From DAIODI01 sp046349255 (lineage in GTDB: Bacteria; Pseudomonadota; Alphaproteobacteria; Rhizobiales; Aestuariivirgaceae), in NCBI GenBank assembly GCA_046349255.1, contig JAXMCR010000003.1, positions 744,001 through 808,000 on the forward strand: DNA of 64,000 nucleotides. The letters are read 5' to 3'. Below the pieces are notes generated by a model that did no database searches, was not told the DNA's origin, and saw nothing but the letters and a program-made list of their open reading frames with translations. Shown here piece after piece: positions 24,562-33,356 of this stretch. The translations under genes were made by a program, and so were the position numbers. Each line of letters begins with the position of its first letter. Within the stretch, counting starts at the first letter, position 1.

Positions 24562-27387
24562 TCAGAGGGGGCGAACCGTGCAGTCGCGCTGACCGGCGGC
24601 GATCAGCGAGTCGCACAGCTTGTTTGCCGCCTGGCGTGAGGCAAGCGGCGCAACGCCGAGGCGGTAGCGCATGCCGCCGACGCCGAGATCGGCCTGCTGG
24701 ATGCGCGGCTGCAGGTTGCCGAGAAGCCCCGGGTGACGCGCCTTGAGGCGCTGGAACTCGGTGGTCGCCTCTGCTTCCGAGGAGAAGACGGAGAGCTGAA
24801 CCTGGAAGCCCTGCCCAGCGGGCACGGTCGCCGCCTGCGGGGCAGCCGCGGGTGCAGTCGCCTGCGGCGCAACTGCCGCCACCTGTTGGTTGCCGGTGAC
24901 GACGGTGGCCGGCGCGGACGGCCCCGTGCCGGTGATCGTCTTCTTGAGGCTCTGGAAAAAGCTACCCGTGGAGGTCGCCGGGGCGGCGGGCTGAGCAGGC
25001 GCTACTTGCGGCGCAGGGGCGGGCTGTACGGCGGCCGGCGCCTGCTGCGGGACAGAGGCGGTGGCGGGCGCTGTAGGATCCGTCACGGGCGCCGGTGGCA
25101 GGTTCAGGGCGACCTGCTGGCCAGCAGCTGCTGGCGCGGTCGCCGTGGCGGTACCATTAAGCGGCGCGCGAGAGCCTTCGAGCGGGTCGGCGTCGCGGAG
25201 GTTCGTGCGGCGGGTGGCGCTCTGCCCGGTGGTCCCCGCGGCCGTCGCCGCAGAACCGGCAGCGCCACCGGTGATCTGGTTGATGAGGCCTGCGATCCCG
25301 CCTTGCTGCTGCGGAGCGGGTTGCGCGGCCTGGGGCTGGGCGGGAAGCGGCAGCGGCTGGTTCGCAGCCGGCGCAGTCGGATCGTTTACGGCGACCTGCG
25401 CGCCCGGGGCGGGCTGCGGCGGCGCGGCATCGGTAGCGGTATCGCTCGACACGATGGCTTCAGACTCGGGCTTGGGTTGCTGCGCAACCTTCTTCTTCTT
25501 GGCCGGGGCCGGCGGTGGCGTCTGCTCTGAGGTCGTCGACTGCTCTTCCTGCGCCAGCGACTGCGACGGCTGTTGGCCGGAGTCGGCGGAGGCAGTCTGC
25601 GCGGGGGCGGAGGACGACGGCACGATCTGCTCGCCGCCCGACTGATCCGACCCCTGCGTGGCCGGAGCCGCCGCTGCTTGGACCGGGGCGGCGCCGGGCG
25701 ACGGATCGGCGCTCCCTGACTGACCGGACTGGCCCGGCGGCGGTGGCAACGGCAGCGGCTCCGGCTGGCTCACTCCGCCCTGCTGACCTGCGGGCGGCGG
25801 CGGCTCGGCGGCCGGCGGCTGCGCGTCCGTGCCGGTGCCGGCTGCAGGCGGCGTTGCGGCCGGCGGAACAGGCTGCTCCTCCGTCGGTACGACCTTGGAG
25901 CCATCGACGGCATCTTCGCCGAGGATGCGGTCGTAGATCTGCTTGCGACCCTGGGTCTGGGCCGCCGCGGGCGCGCTTGCGGCCGGGGCGGGTTCGGGCG
26001 TCGCCTTTACCGGCTGCTGCGGCGGCGCGATGACCGGGATATCGCTCGTCTGGCCGCCGCTCGCGGCGCCAAGCCGGTGACCGTTCTGGGAGTAGAGCCA
26101 CAGGAGCAGGCCGGCGAGGATCGCGACGAGAAGCAGCCCGAGGAGCACAAGCAGGGGACCGCGCCGCGCGGGACGTTCGTCATCGAACTCCTCGTCGTAG
26201 TCGGCGTACGTGCGCTGCGGCGGCGGGGCCAGTTCGCCGCGCACGCGACCGCGGGTTGCCGGCTGCCGGCGACGCGGGTCGTCGGCAACGAAGACGTCAT
26301 CCTCGGCGGCAGGCGCACTTGCGGGCATCCGACGAGGCGCTGCTCCGACCTGCGGCCGCGGACGCAGCGCGGGACGCAGATGCTCGGGATACGGAACGTC
26401 GCCGCCCTCCTCCTCCGCCGGTTCGCGCGCCTCGGGCGGCTCCGGCGGCTGGTAGGCCGGCGCATACGGCGCATCCTGGCGCGGCACTTGCGGCCGCGAT
26501 ATAGGCCTCCCCTGCGCATCGGCATTCCCCCAGCCTTCCGGCGGCTGGTAGGTCTGCGGCGCCATGGGACGGGCGGCGGCGCCGTAGCGCGCCTGCGCGT
26601 TATAAGGCTGGCCGTACGGGTACGCAGTCGGGCGCTGATAGGGCGAAGCTTGCCCTTGCGGGAGAGGCGCAGCGCCGGGCAGCGGCGGTCCTGGCAGCGG
26701 CGGGTATCCGGGCGCCCAAGCGCCTTGCGGACGGCTCACCGGCTGGGCGACAGACGGAGCTGCGGCCAAGGGCGGCCCCTGCTCGAGTTCTTCGGGAGCA
26801 AACGTGAACCGCGGTCCGCCAGCCTGCGGCGCAGCGGCGGGAGTCGCCGGTTGCGGCGACGGAGCAGCCGGCTGCTGCGGGATGCGGGACTGTGCGCGTT
26901 GCTGCGCGAGCCGCTCAGCCGCCTCGCGCTGCTTCTTCAGCCGCTCGGCGAATTCGTCGCTGGCGGGCGTCGACGCTGGCACTGCCGGTGCCGAAGTCGT
27001 AGCGGCAGGCTTCGCTGGGGTTGACGCCGCCGGTTTGGCGGTCGCGGCAGGCGCGCCGCGAGACGCTTGCGCGGCGGGGGGCCGGCTGGCAGGAGCCGCA
27101 GGACGAGTGGCGACCGGCGCCGGCGCGGGGCGCGCCTGGCCAGCCTGCGACGGACGCGGCGCCATCGGCGCGGGTTTCACCGGGGTTCCCTGAGACGGCG
27201 CTGACGGTTTCGCGGCAGCCGGTGCGGAGAGGCGGGGTTCGGCCTTCGCTGGCGCCGGTTCCGGCTTGAAATCGTCGGAGAGCTTGGGCAACGCCTGCCC
27301 CGACGCCTTGGCGGGCTCCTTGGCGATCCCGAGCCGTTCGCGCCAGTTGCGACGGTCCGATGCGCCGTTGGATGAGTCCTGATCCAT
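24562..27387 (-). CDS. Large SPOR-domain cell-envelope protein (941 aa) with long Pro/Ala/Gln-rich regions
   Basis: A 941-residue bitopic protein. The first ~400 residues are cytoplasmic, low-complexity (Pro, Ala, Arg, Gln), with an ordered start (RRNWRERLGIAKE). One transmembrane helix (LLVLLGLLLVAILAGLLLWLY) lies at about 410-431. The next ~425 residues are periplasmic and Pro/Ala/Gln-rich. The C-terminal ~85 residues form a SPOR domain (FQVQLSVFSSEAEATTEFQRL to the final VRPL), which binds denuded septal peptidoglycan. SPOR proteins usually locate to division sites. It lies between argS (18 bases) and nagZ (31 bases), as in related alphaproteobacteria. Its length is mostly linker. Confidence 0.85.
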   Translation of the reverse strand: MDQDSSNGASDRRNWRERLGIAKEPAKASGQALPKLSDDFKPEPAPAKAEPRLSAPAAAKPSAPSQGTPVKPAPMAPRPSQAGQARPAPAPVATRPAAPASRPPAAQASRGAPAATAKPAASTPAKPAATTSAPAVPASTPASDEFAERLKKQREAAERLAQQRAQSRIPQQPAAPSPQPATPAAAPQAGGPRFTFAPEELEQGPPLAAAPSVAQPVSRPQGAWAPGYPPLPGPPLPGAAPLPQGQASPYQRPTAYPYGQPYNAQARYGAAARPMAPQTYQPPEGWGNADAQGRPISRPQVPRQDAPYAPAYQPPEPPEAREPAEEEGGDVPYPEHLRPALRPRPQVGAAPRRMPASAPAAEDDVFVADDPRRRQPATRGRVRGELAPPPQRTYADYDEEFDDERPARRGPLLVLLGLLLVAILAGLLLWLYSQNGHRLGAASGGQTSDIPVIAPPQQPVKATPEPAPAASAPAAAQTQGRKQIYDRILGEDAVDGSKVVPTEEQPVPPAATPPAAGTGTDAQPPAAEPPPPAGQQGGVSQPEPLPLPPPPGQSGQSGSADPSPGAAPVQAAAAPATQGSDQSGGEQIVPSSSAPAQTASADSGQQPSQSLAQEEQSTTSEQTPPPAPAKKKKVAQQPKPESEAIVSSDTATDAAPPQPAPGAQVAVNDPTAPAANQPLPLPAQPQAAQPAPQQQGGIAGLINQITGGAAGSAATAAGTTGQSATRRTNLRDADPLEGSRAPLNGTATATAPAAAGQQVALNLPPAPVTDPTAPATASVPQQAPAAVQPAPAPQVAPAQPAAPATSTGSFFQSLKKTITGTGPSAPATVVTGNQQVAAVAPQATAPAAAPQAATVPAGQGFQVQLSVFSSEAEATTEFQRLKARHPGLLGNLQPRIQQADLGVGGMRYRLGVAPLASRQAANKLCDSLIAAGQRDCTVRPL

Positions 27388-27405
27388 GTACGCGGTCTTC
27401 CGTGA

Positions 27406-29157
27406 CTACATTTCGTCGACTGGCCTGACCCCGAGGATTCCCAGGCCGTTGCTTAATACATACCGAATCGCGCGCAGGAATGCGAGCCGCGCAGCGGTAA
27501 CCCCCACATCAGACGCGAAAATAAACCGTAAATGAGGCGACTCTTTGCCCTTGTTCCACAGCGCGTGGAATTCGCTAGCCAGCTCAAAGAGATAGAACGC
27601 GATCCGGTGGGGTTCGCTCGCCGCCGTCGCCGCCTCGACGAGGCGCGGATAGTCGGCAAGCCGGCGCAGCAGGTCCATCTCCGCCGGATCGGTGAGGATC
27701 GAAAGATCGGCCGAAGCCAGCGTCTCCGGCGAAACGATTCTCGCACCGAGTTCGGCTTCGGCGTTCCGGAACACCGACGCGATGCGGGCGTGCGCGTACT
27801 GGACGTAGAACACCGGATTGTCGCGCGACTGCTCGGTAACCTTCTGGAAGTCGAAGTCGAGCGGCGCGTCGTTCTTGCGGTAAAGCATGATGAAGCGAAC
27901 GACGTCGGCGCCGACTTCATCCACGACGTCACGAAGCGTCACGAACTCCCCTGCCCGTTTGGACATTTTGACGGGCTCGCCGCCCCGGAACAGCTTCACG
28001 AGCTGGCAGAGCTTCACATCCGCGACGGCGTTGCCTCCGGATAGCGCCGAGACCACCGCCTGCAGCCGCTTCACGTAGCCGCCGTGGTCGGCACCAAGCA
28101 CGTAAACGAGGACGTCGAACCCGCGCGCGATCTTGTCCCGCGCATAGGCGACGTCGGAGGCGAAGTACGTGTACGACCCGTCGGACTTGCGCAGCGGCCG
28201 GTCGATGTCGTCGCCATAGTCGGTCGTCCGGAACAGCGTCTGCTCCCGGTCCTCCCAGTCCTCCGGCGTCTCGCCCTTCGGGGGCGGCAGCCGGCCCTGG
28301 TAGACGAGGCCCCGCGCCTCGAGATCGGCCAGCGTGGCGGCCACAGCCTGGCTGTCGTGCAGCGACTTCTCGGAAGTGAACACCTCCTGCCGGATGCCGA
28401 GGGCTGCGAGGTCATCGCGGATCATCGCCATCATCATGGCGATTGCGGTCTTGCGCACCACCGGCAGCCACTGCGCCTCGGGCTGGTCGAGCAGTGCCTT
28501 CCCATGCTCCTGCGCCAGCGCCTCGCCCACGGGCTTCAGGTAGTCACCGGGATAAAGGCCGGACGGAATCTCGCCGATGTCCTCCCCCAGCGCCTCCCGA
28601 TAACGCAGGTAGGCGGAGCGCGCGAGCACGTCGACCTGAGCGCCCGCGTCGTTGATGTAGTACTCGCGCTCGACCTCGTAACCGGCCGTCGCGAAAAGGT
28701 TTGCCAGCGCATCACCGAACACGGCGCCACGGCAATGTCCGACGTGGAGCGGGCCGGTCGGATTGGCCGACACGTACTCGACGTTCACCTTGCGGCCCTT
28801 GCCGATCTTTGAGTGGCCGTAGCCGTCGCCCTCGGCCAGTACGGCCTTCACGATCCTCGGCCAGAACGATGCCTTCAGCGTGAGGTTGACGAAGCCCGGA
28901 CCTGCGATCTGCACCTTCTCCACCGCCTCGTGCGACTTGAGGCGGGCAGCGAGCGCCTCGGCGATGGCGCGCGGCGGCTTTCCGGCCTGTTTCGCGAGGA
29001 CCATCGCCGCGTTCGTCGTGACGTCGCCGTGGCTCACCTCGCGCGGCGGCTCGACCACGATGCGCGCAAGGTCGAGTCCCGCCGGCAAGACGCCTTCGGC
29101 CTGCAGCACGGCGAGTTCGGCCCTCACGACCTCGGCGAAGTCGGCAAAGATGTTCAT
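27406..29157 (-). CDS. argS: Arginyl-tRNA synthetase
   Basis: A 583-residue class I aminoacyl-tRNA synthetase. The ATP-binding HIGH-type motif is PTGPLHVGHCRGA, and the KMSKS-type loop is VKMSKRAGEF. The N-terminal Add1-like domain covers about residues 1-100 and the anticodon-binding domain the C-terminal ~110. Length is typical. It is preceded by dgt (33 bases) and followed by the SPOR gene. Confidence 0.97.
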   Translation of the reverse strand: MNIFADFAEVVRAELAVLQAEGVLPAGLDLARIVVEPPREVSHGDVTTNAAMVLAKQAGKPPRAIAEALAARLKSHEAVEKVQIAGPGFVNLTLKASFWPRIVKAVLAEGDGYGHSKIGKGRKVNVEYVSANPTGPLHVGHCRGAVFGDALANLFATAGYEVEREYYINDAGAQVDVLARSAYLRYREALGEDIGEIPSGLYPGDYLKPVGEALAQEHGKALLDQPEAQWLPVVRKTAIAMMMAMIRDDLAALGIRQEVFTSEKSLHDSQAVAATLADLEARGLVYQGRLPPPKGETPEDWEDREQTLFRTTDYGDDIDRPLRKSDGSYTYFASDVAYARDKIARGFDVLVYVLGADHGGYVKRLQAVVSALSGGNAVADVKLCQLVKLFRGGEPVKMSKRAGEFVTLRDVVDEVGADVVRFIMLYRKNDAPLDFDFQKVTEQSRDNPVFYVQYAHARIASVFRNAEAELGARIVSPETLASADLSILTDPAEMDLLRRLADYPRLVEAATAASEPHRIAFYLFELASEFHALWNKGKESPHLRFIFASDVGVTAARLAFLRAIRYVLSNGLGILGVRPVDEM

Positions 29158-29190
29158 GAAATCCCCGGAATGCGCCCTGGACCGGCGGCC

Positions 29191-30378
29191 TTAACGGAAA
29201 AGCGGATCGAGGTCAAACAAGCGGCGATGCTGTTCGATCGCGAAGCTGTCGGTCATGCCGGCGATGTAATCGCACACGCGGCGCGCATGGCCCGTGGCGG
29301 CAGGCTCCTCGCCGGCCGTCTGAACCAGCGCCTCGTTGCCCATGTAGGCCTCGAACAGGTCGCGCACCAGCCGCCGCGCGCGGTCCATCGTCTCCATCAC
29401 CCGCGGGTGCTTGTACATCCGCCGCGTCAGGAACGACTGGAGCACCCGGTTGTTCTCGCGCATCTGCGCGGAGAACGCGACGAGCGGCTCGCCCAGAGCG
29501 CGCACGTCGGCGCTTGAATGCACCTTGAGTGCCCGCGCGCGCCGGTGCGTCTCGGCGATCACGTCGTTGATCATCGCCGACATCACGCGCCGGACCGTCT
29601 CGTGCACGAGTCGCGCCTGGTCGAGCTTCGGCCACGTGCGGAGCACTTCGGACAGCGCCTCCCCGGCAAGCGGCACGTCGCCGAGGTCGATCACGTCGAA
29701 GAGCTGGGCCCGAAGCCCGTCGTCGATGTCGTGCGCGTTGTAGGCGATGTCGTCGGCGATCGCAGCGACCTGCGCCTCGGCAAATGCGTACGTCGTGAGA
29801 TCCACCCCGAGGTTCGCTGCCAGATCCCGGATCGTCTGCGGGATGCCGCCCGCCGTTTCGACCGGCCGCACTGGTCGCCCGTCCGCGCCCACCACCGGCC
29901 CGTTGTGCTTGATCAGGCCCTCAAGCGTTTCAAAGGTCAGGTTCAGCCCGTCGAATGCCGCGTACCGGCGTTCGAGGCGCGTCACGATCCGCAACCCCTG
30001 GGCATTGTGGTCGAAGCCCCCGTGCGCGGCCATCAGCCGGTCGAGTTCCGCCTCGCCCGCGTGGCCGAACGGCGTGTGCCCGAGGTCGTGGGCGAGAGCG
30101 AGCGCCTCGGTCAGGTCCTCGTCGAGCCTCAACGCCCGGGCGATCGAACGGGCGACCTGCGCCACCTCGAGCGAATGGGTGAGCCGCGTCCGGTAGTGGT
30201 CTCCCTCGTGCGCAACGAACACCTGCGTCTTGTGCTTCAGCCGCCGCAACGCCGTCGAGTGGATCACCCGGTCGCGATCGCGCTGGTAAGGCGAGCGCGG
30301 CGGGCTTTCCGGCTCCGGTACGGCCCGCCCGCGGCTCTTCAGGGGATCGGCGGCGAACTTCGCCCGCGTCTCGCTCAT
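29191..30378 (-). CDS. dgt: Deoxyguanosinetriphosphate triphosphohydrolase-like protein
   Basis: A 395-residue HD-domain enzyme of the Dgt family, which hydrolyses dNTPs to nucleoside and triphosphate. The HD metal site appears as THSLEVAQVARSIAR with the downstream ALAHDLGHTPFGHAGE, and the N-terminal RDRVIHSTALRRLKHKTQVF is typical of the group. It is the first gene of the long minus-strand cluster and is divergent from erpA across 60 bases. The exact nucleotide preference is not readable. Confidence 0.93.
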   Translation of the reverse strand: MSETRAKFAADPLKSRGRAVPEPESPPRSPYQRDRDRVIHSTALRRLKHKTQVFVAHEGDHYRTRLTHSLEVAQVARSIARALRLDEDLTEALALAHDLGHTPFGHAGEAELDRLMAAHGGFDHNAQGLRIVTRLERRYAAFDGLNLTFETLEGLIKHNGPVVGADGRPVRPVETAGGIPQTIRDLAANLGVDLTTYAFAEAQVAAIADDIAYNAHDIDDGLRAQLFDVIDLGDVPLAGEALSEVLRTWPKLDQARLVHETVRRVMSAMINDVIAETHRRARALKVHSSADVRALGEPLVAFSAQMRENNRVLQSFLTRRMYKHPRVMETMDRARRLVRDLFEAYMGNEALVQTAGEEPAATGHARRVCDYIAGMTDSFAIEQHRRLFDLDPLFR

Positions 30379-30438
30379 GTTGACAAACCCGCCCTCGAAG
30401 CCGACTTAAGGAGGCCTGAGACAGGAGGTTTTCCGCCC

Positions 30439-30768
30439 ATGGCCCAAGCCGTCACGCTGACCGAGCGCGCCGCCTCGCGCATTCGCGAGATCGTTGCGAC
30501 GGAGCCCGAAAAGGTGGCGTTGCGCATCCAGGTGCTCGGCGGCGGCTGTTCCGGATTCCAGTACGACATCGCGCTCACCGACAGACGCGAGGACGACGAC
30601 ACCGCGGTGACGCGCGACGGCGCCACGGTTGTGATCGATTCCACATCGCTCGTCTACCTCCTCGGCTCGGAGATCGACTTCGAGGACTCGCTGATCGGGT
30701 CACAGTTCAAGATCCACAATCCGAACGCGACCGCGTCCTGCGGCTGCGGGACGTCGTTCTCGATCTGA
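30439..30768 (+). CDS. erpA: Iron-sulfur cluster insertion protein ErpA (A-type carrier)
   Basis: A 109-residue A-type carrier that delivers Fe-S clusters to apoproteins. The three cluster-binding cysteines are Cys37 (GGGCSGFQY), Cys101 and Cys103 (CGCGTSFS). A strong AGGAGGT ribosome site precedes the ATG at 30439; no longer upstream start is needed. It is divergent from dgt. ErpA and IscA are hard to separate by sequence; ErpA is chosen because no isc genes are adjacent. Confidence 0.93.
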   Translation: MAQAVTLTERAASRIREIVATEPEKVALRIQVLGGGCSGFQYDIALTDRREDDDTAVTRDGATVVIDSTSLVYLLGSEIDFEDSLIGSQFKIHNPNATASCGCGTSFSI

Positions 30769-30786
30769 CGATCACTGCCGCTGCCG

Positions 30787-31575
30787 ATGGACATCGCCAC
30801 CTGGAACGTGAACGGGGTGAAGGCGCGCATCGACGCGCTGCTCCAGTGGCTGAAGGAAGCCAAGCCAGACGTCGTCTGCCTGCAGGAGATCAAGTGCGAG
30901 GACGCGATGTTCCCGGCCGGGCCGATCGAGGACCTCGGCTACAATCTCGCCGTCCATGGCCAGAAGGGGTTTAACGGCGTCGCCGTGCTGTCGAAGCGGC
31001 CGATCGAGGAACAGGGCGCGGGGCTTGCCGGCAACGACGGCAGCGATACGCACTCACGCTACCTCGAGGTCGTGACGTCCTCGCCCAAGGGGAACGTGGT
31101 GCGCGTCGCCTGCCTCTACCTGCCGAACGGCAATCCCATCGGCACTGAGAAGTTTTCCTACAAGCTCGCCTGGATGGATCGGCTGATCGCGCGCGCGAAG
31201 GCGCTGCTAGAACTCGAGGAGCGCCTCGTACTCGCCGGCGACTTCAACATCATCCCGATGCCCGAGGATGCGAAGCGCCCCGGCGACTGGGTGAACGATG
31301 CGCTCTACCAGCCGGAGAGCCGCGCGCGATACCGCGAGCTCGTCTACCTCGGCTTCACCGATGCGCTCCGCTCCTGCCATCCGGGCGATCCCGTGTACAC
31401 GTTCTGGGACTACCAGGCGGGCGCGTTCCAGCGGAACAACGGCATCCGCATCGACCACCTGCTGCTCTCGCCACAGGCGGCCGATCAGTTGACCGCGTGC
31501 CGCGTCGACAAGCACGTGCGCGGTTGGGAGCGCCCGTCCGACCACGTGCCCGTGGTCGCGACCTTCGACCTCTAG
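30787..31575 (+). CDS. xthA: Exodeoxyribonuclease III (AP endonuclease)
   Basis: A 262-residue EEP-fold nuclease that cuts at abasic sites and degrades 3' ends in base-excision repair. It has ATWNVNGVKAR at the N-terminus, the metal Glu in LQEIKCED, the catalytic LAGDFNIIP, and the end motifs GIRIDHLL and SDHVPV. It starts 18 bases after erpA on the same strand. It converges on the next gene with a three-base gap. Confidence 0.95.
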   Translation: MDIATWNVNGVKARIDALLQWLKEAKPDVVCLQEIKCEDAMFPAGPIEDLGYNLAVHGQKGFNGVAVLSKRPIEEQGAGLAGNDGSDTHSRYLEVVTSSPKGNVVRVACLYLPNGNPIGTEKFSYKLAWMDRLIARAKALLELEERLVLAGDFNIIPMPEDAKRPGDWVNDALYQPESRARYRELVYLGFTDALRSCHPGDPVYTFWDYQAGAFQRNNGIRIDHLLLSPQAADQLTACRVDKHVRGWERPSDHVPVVATFDL

Positions 31576-31578
31576 GCG

Positions 31579-32343
31579 TCAGCCGCCGTCGACGACGGCG
31601 GACGGAATCTCGATGCGCTGATCGCCGATCCGGATGGTCCACAGATCGGCCTCCTGGCCGACCTGCATCTTTACGTCGCCGTCGGCCTGGCTCTGGTCGA
31701 AGAACGCAGGCCGCCCCTGCTCGAAGAAGATCGCGCGGCTTCCGCCATCCGGCCAGAACACCGTGACGACCGCCTTCCCCTGGCCCTGCCGTTCGACCCC
31801 GAACTTGCACTGACCCATGGGCTGCCCCTTCGCGCGGGCGCACGGGACCATGCCCGTGGCGTTGAAGTTGGTGCCGGCCACCTTTGCATCGTTGGCGGTG
31901 GGCTCCGCCCCGCCGCCCGGAGGAATCTGGATGTCGAGCGTATAGGCCGCGGTCTCGCCGCGGCGCGCGGCGTTGCGATAGAGATAGACGTTGATCGTGT
32001 AGACACCGCTCGCCGGCAGCACGCCGGAGAACGTGTTCATCTCGGGCACCATCGGGCCTTCAAGTTCGCTGATCGCCAGCGCCTCATCGCCCGGGCCCCG
32101 CCCCGGCGCATAGACGTTGAAGTAGGCCGACGCATTCGCCGACTTGAGTTTCACGATCATGCGCTGGCCGGCGTTGGCGCTCAGCGTGTAGGACACCGAA
32201 TCGCGTCCCTTGATTCGGTCCTTGATCGTCGCCCCGCTTGTGCCGGCTGCAAAGTGGACCGGCTTGGTCCGGATGGCGTCCGCACCGGCGGGTGTTGCGA
32301 GCGCCGCCATCAGTGCAATCACCAGGAATCTCATGAACCGCAT
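31579..32343 (-). CDS. Exported two-domain protein of unknown function
   Basis: A 254-residue exported protein. A signal peptide (MRFMRFLVIALMAALATPAGA) is followed by a domain with PPC-like beta-sandwich character: RDSVSYTLSANAGQRMIVKL, SAYFNVYAPG, SGVYTINVYLYRN. The second half starts near NFNATGMVPCA and has two cysteines close together (CARAKGQPMGQC) followed by strands ending in an acidic/polar tail. The ATG at 32343 was chosen because the signal peptide starts there with GGGGGGA upstream. No known enzyme motif was seen. It lies 98 bases downstream of the Sel1 gene on the same strand. Confidence 0.6.
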   Translation of the reverse strand: MRFMRFLVIALMAALATPAGADAIRTKPVHFAAGTSGATIKDRIKGRDSVSYTLSANAGQRMIVKLKSANASAYFNVYAPGRGPGDEALAISELEGPMVPEMNTFSGVLPASGVYTINVYLYRNAARRGETAAYTLDIQIPPGGGAEPTANDAKVAGTNFNATGMVPCARAKGQPMGQCKFGVERQGQGKAVVTVFWPDGGSRAIFFEQGRPAFFDQSQADGDVKMQVGQEADLWTIRIGDQRIEIPSAVVDGG

Positions 32344-32441
32344 CGAATATCCCCCCAACGTCGATCGAGAGACCTTAGCGGCAGGCGAGAGTTGTGCGAA
32401 GCGGCAATTCCGATCGCGGCTGGAAACGCGGACAGCCGTGA

Positions 32442-33356
32442 TTACTGCTCGTCCGGGCCCTTCGACAGGGCGGCCGGGTATTGCTGCGACCACTGTGCGG
32501 CGAGCGCCTCGCCGTTCGTCTTCTCCTCATCGGTGCTGGCCGAAAGGATCTGGTCGAAGCGGTCGGTGATCTGCGGCTGCGTGTCCGGGCGCGCGGTCTG
32601 CTGGGCGAGCCTGTACCACATGATCGCGCGGGTTCTGTCCTGCTCGACGATCTTGCCGTCCCAGTAGAGGTCGCCGAGAAGCGTCTCCGCTGGTGCGTAC
32701 CGCTTGCGGGCGGCGCGCATGAGCCACTTCACGCCCTGGTCCGGCCGCTGCTGGATGCCGTCGCCGGCGAGATAGATGAGGCCGATGCCGTAGAGCGCGG
32801 CAGGATGCCCGTGTCCCGCTGCCATCGAGTAGAGATTGAGTGCGCGCGGCACGTCCTTGTCGATGCCGGCTTCCGAGACGCCGGCGCGATAGGCGTCGGC
32901 GACGCGCACGAGCGAGTCGACGGTGACGCGCATCAGCTTCGTGTTCGGCTGCTCGGCGTCGTAGGCCATCGCCACCGCCTTGTAGTAGCCGAACGCCTTG
33001 CCCTGGTCGGCGGCGACGCCGCGGCCGAGGCGGTACATGTTGCCGAGGTACCAGTTGGCGAGCGTCGAGCCCGCGTCCGCCGCGCGCTGGAAGTGCTGCA
33101 GCGCGCCGGTGAAGTCGCCGGCCCGATAGGCATCCTGGCCGGACTTGAACTCGCCCTGCCAGAGCGACAGGCTGTCGTTCGACTTCGGCGCCTCGATCGT
33201 CGGCGCCGCCGGCACGAACGAGTAGAACTGCGAGCCGAGGTCGTCGACCGATTGCGCTGAAGCCGTACCGGCCATCAGCGCCGGCAGTGCGACGAGTGCA
33301 CCCGCCAGGGCGAACCGCCGCCCGAGAACTCCCCCAATCCCCTTACGCGTCCGCAT
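32442..33356 (-). CDS. Exported Sel1-repeat (TPR-like) protein, ExoR-like
   Basis: A 304-residue periplasmic helical-repeat protein. The signal peptide ends near ASAQS (about residue 36). Sel1-type units follow: GDFTGALQHFQRAADAGS...LGNMYRLGRG, PRALNLYSMAAGHGHPAALYGIGLIYLAGDG, GVKWLMRAARKRYAPAETLLGDLYWDG. The arrangement and signal resemble ExoR, the periplasmic inhibitor of the ExoS/ChvI pathway of rhizobia, but this is a resemblance only. The start at 33356 has GAGGG upstream and overlaps the 3' end of ilvD by 14 bases. No ExoS/ChvI genes are in the window. Confidence 0.72.
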   Translation of the reverse strand: MRTRKGIGGVLGRRFALAGALVALPALMAGTASAQSVDDLGSQFYSFVPAAPTIEAPKSNDSLSLWQGEFKSGQDAYRAGDFTGALQHFQRAADAGSTLANWYLGNMYRLGRGVAADQGKAFGYYKAVAMAYDAEQPNTKLMRVTVDSLVRVADAYRAGVSEAGIDKDVPRALNLYSMAAGHGHPAALYGIGLIYLAGDGIQQRPDQGVKWLMRAARKRYAPAETLLGDLYWDGKIVEQDRTRAIMWYRLAQQTARPDTQPQITDRFDQILSASTDEEKTNGEALAAQWSQQYPAALSKGPDEQ

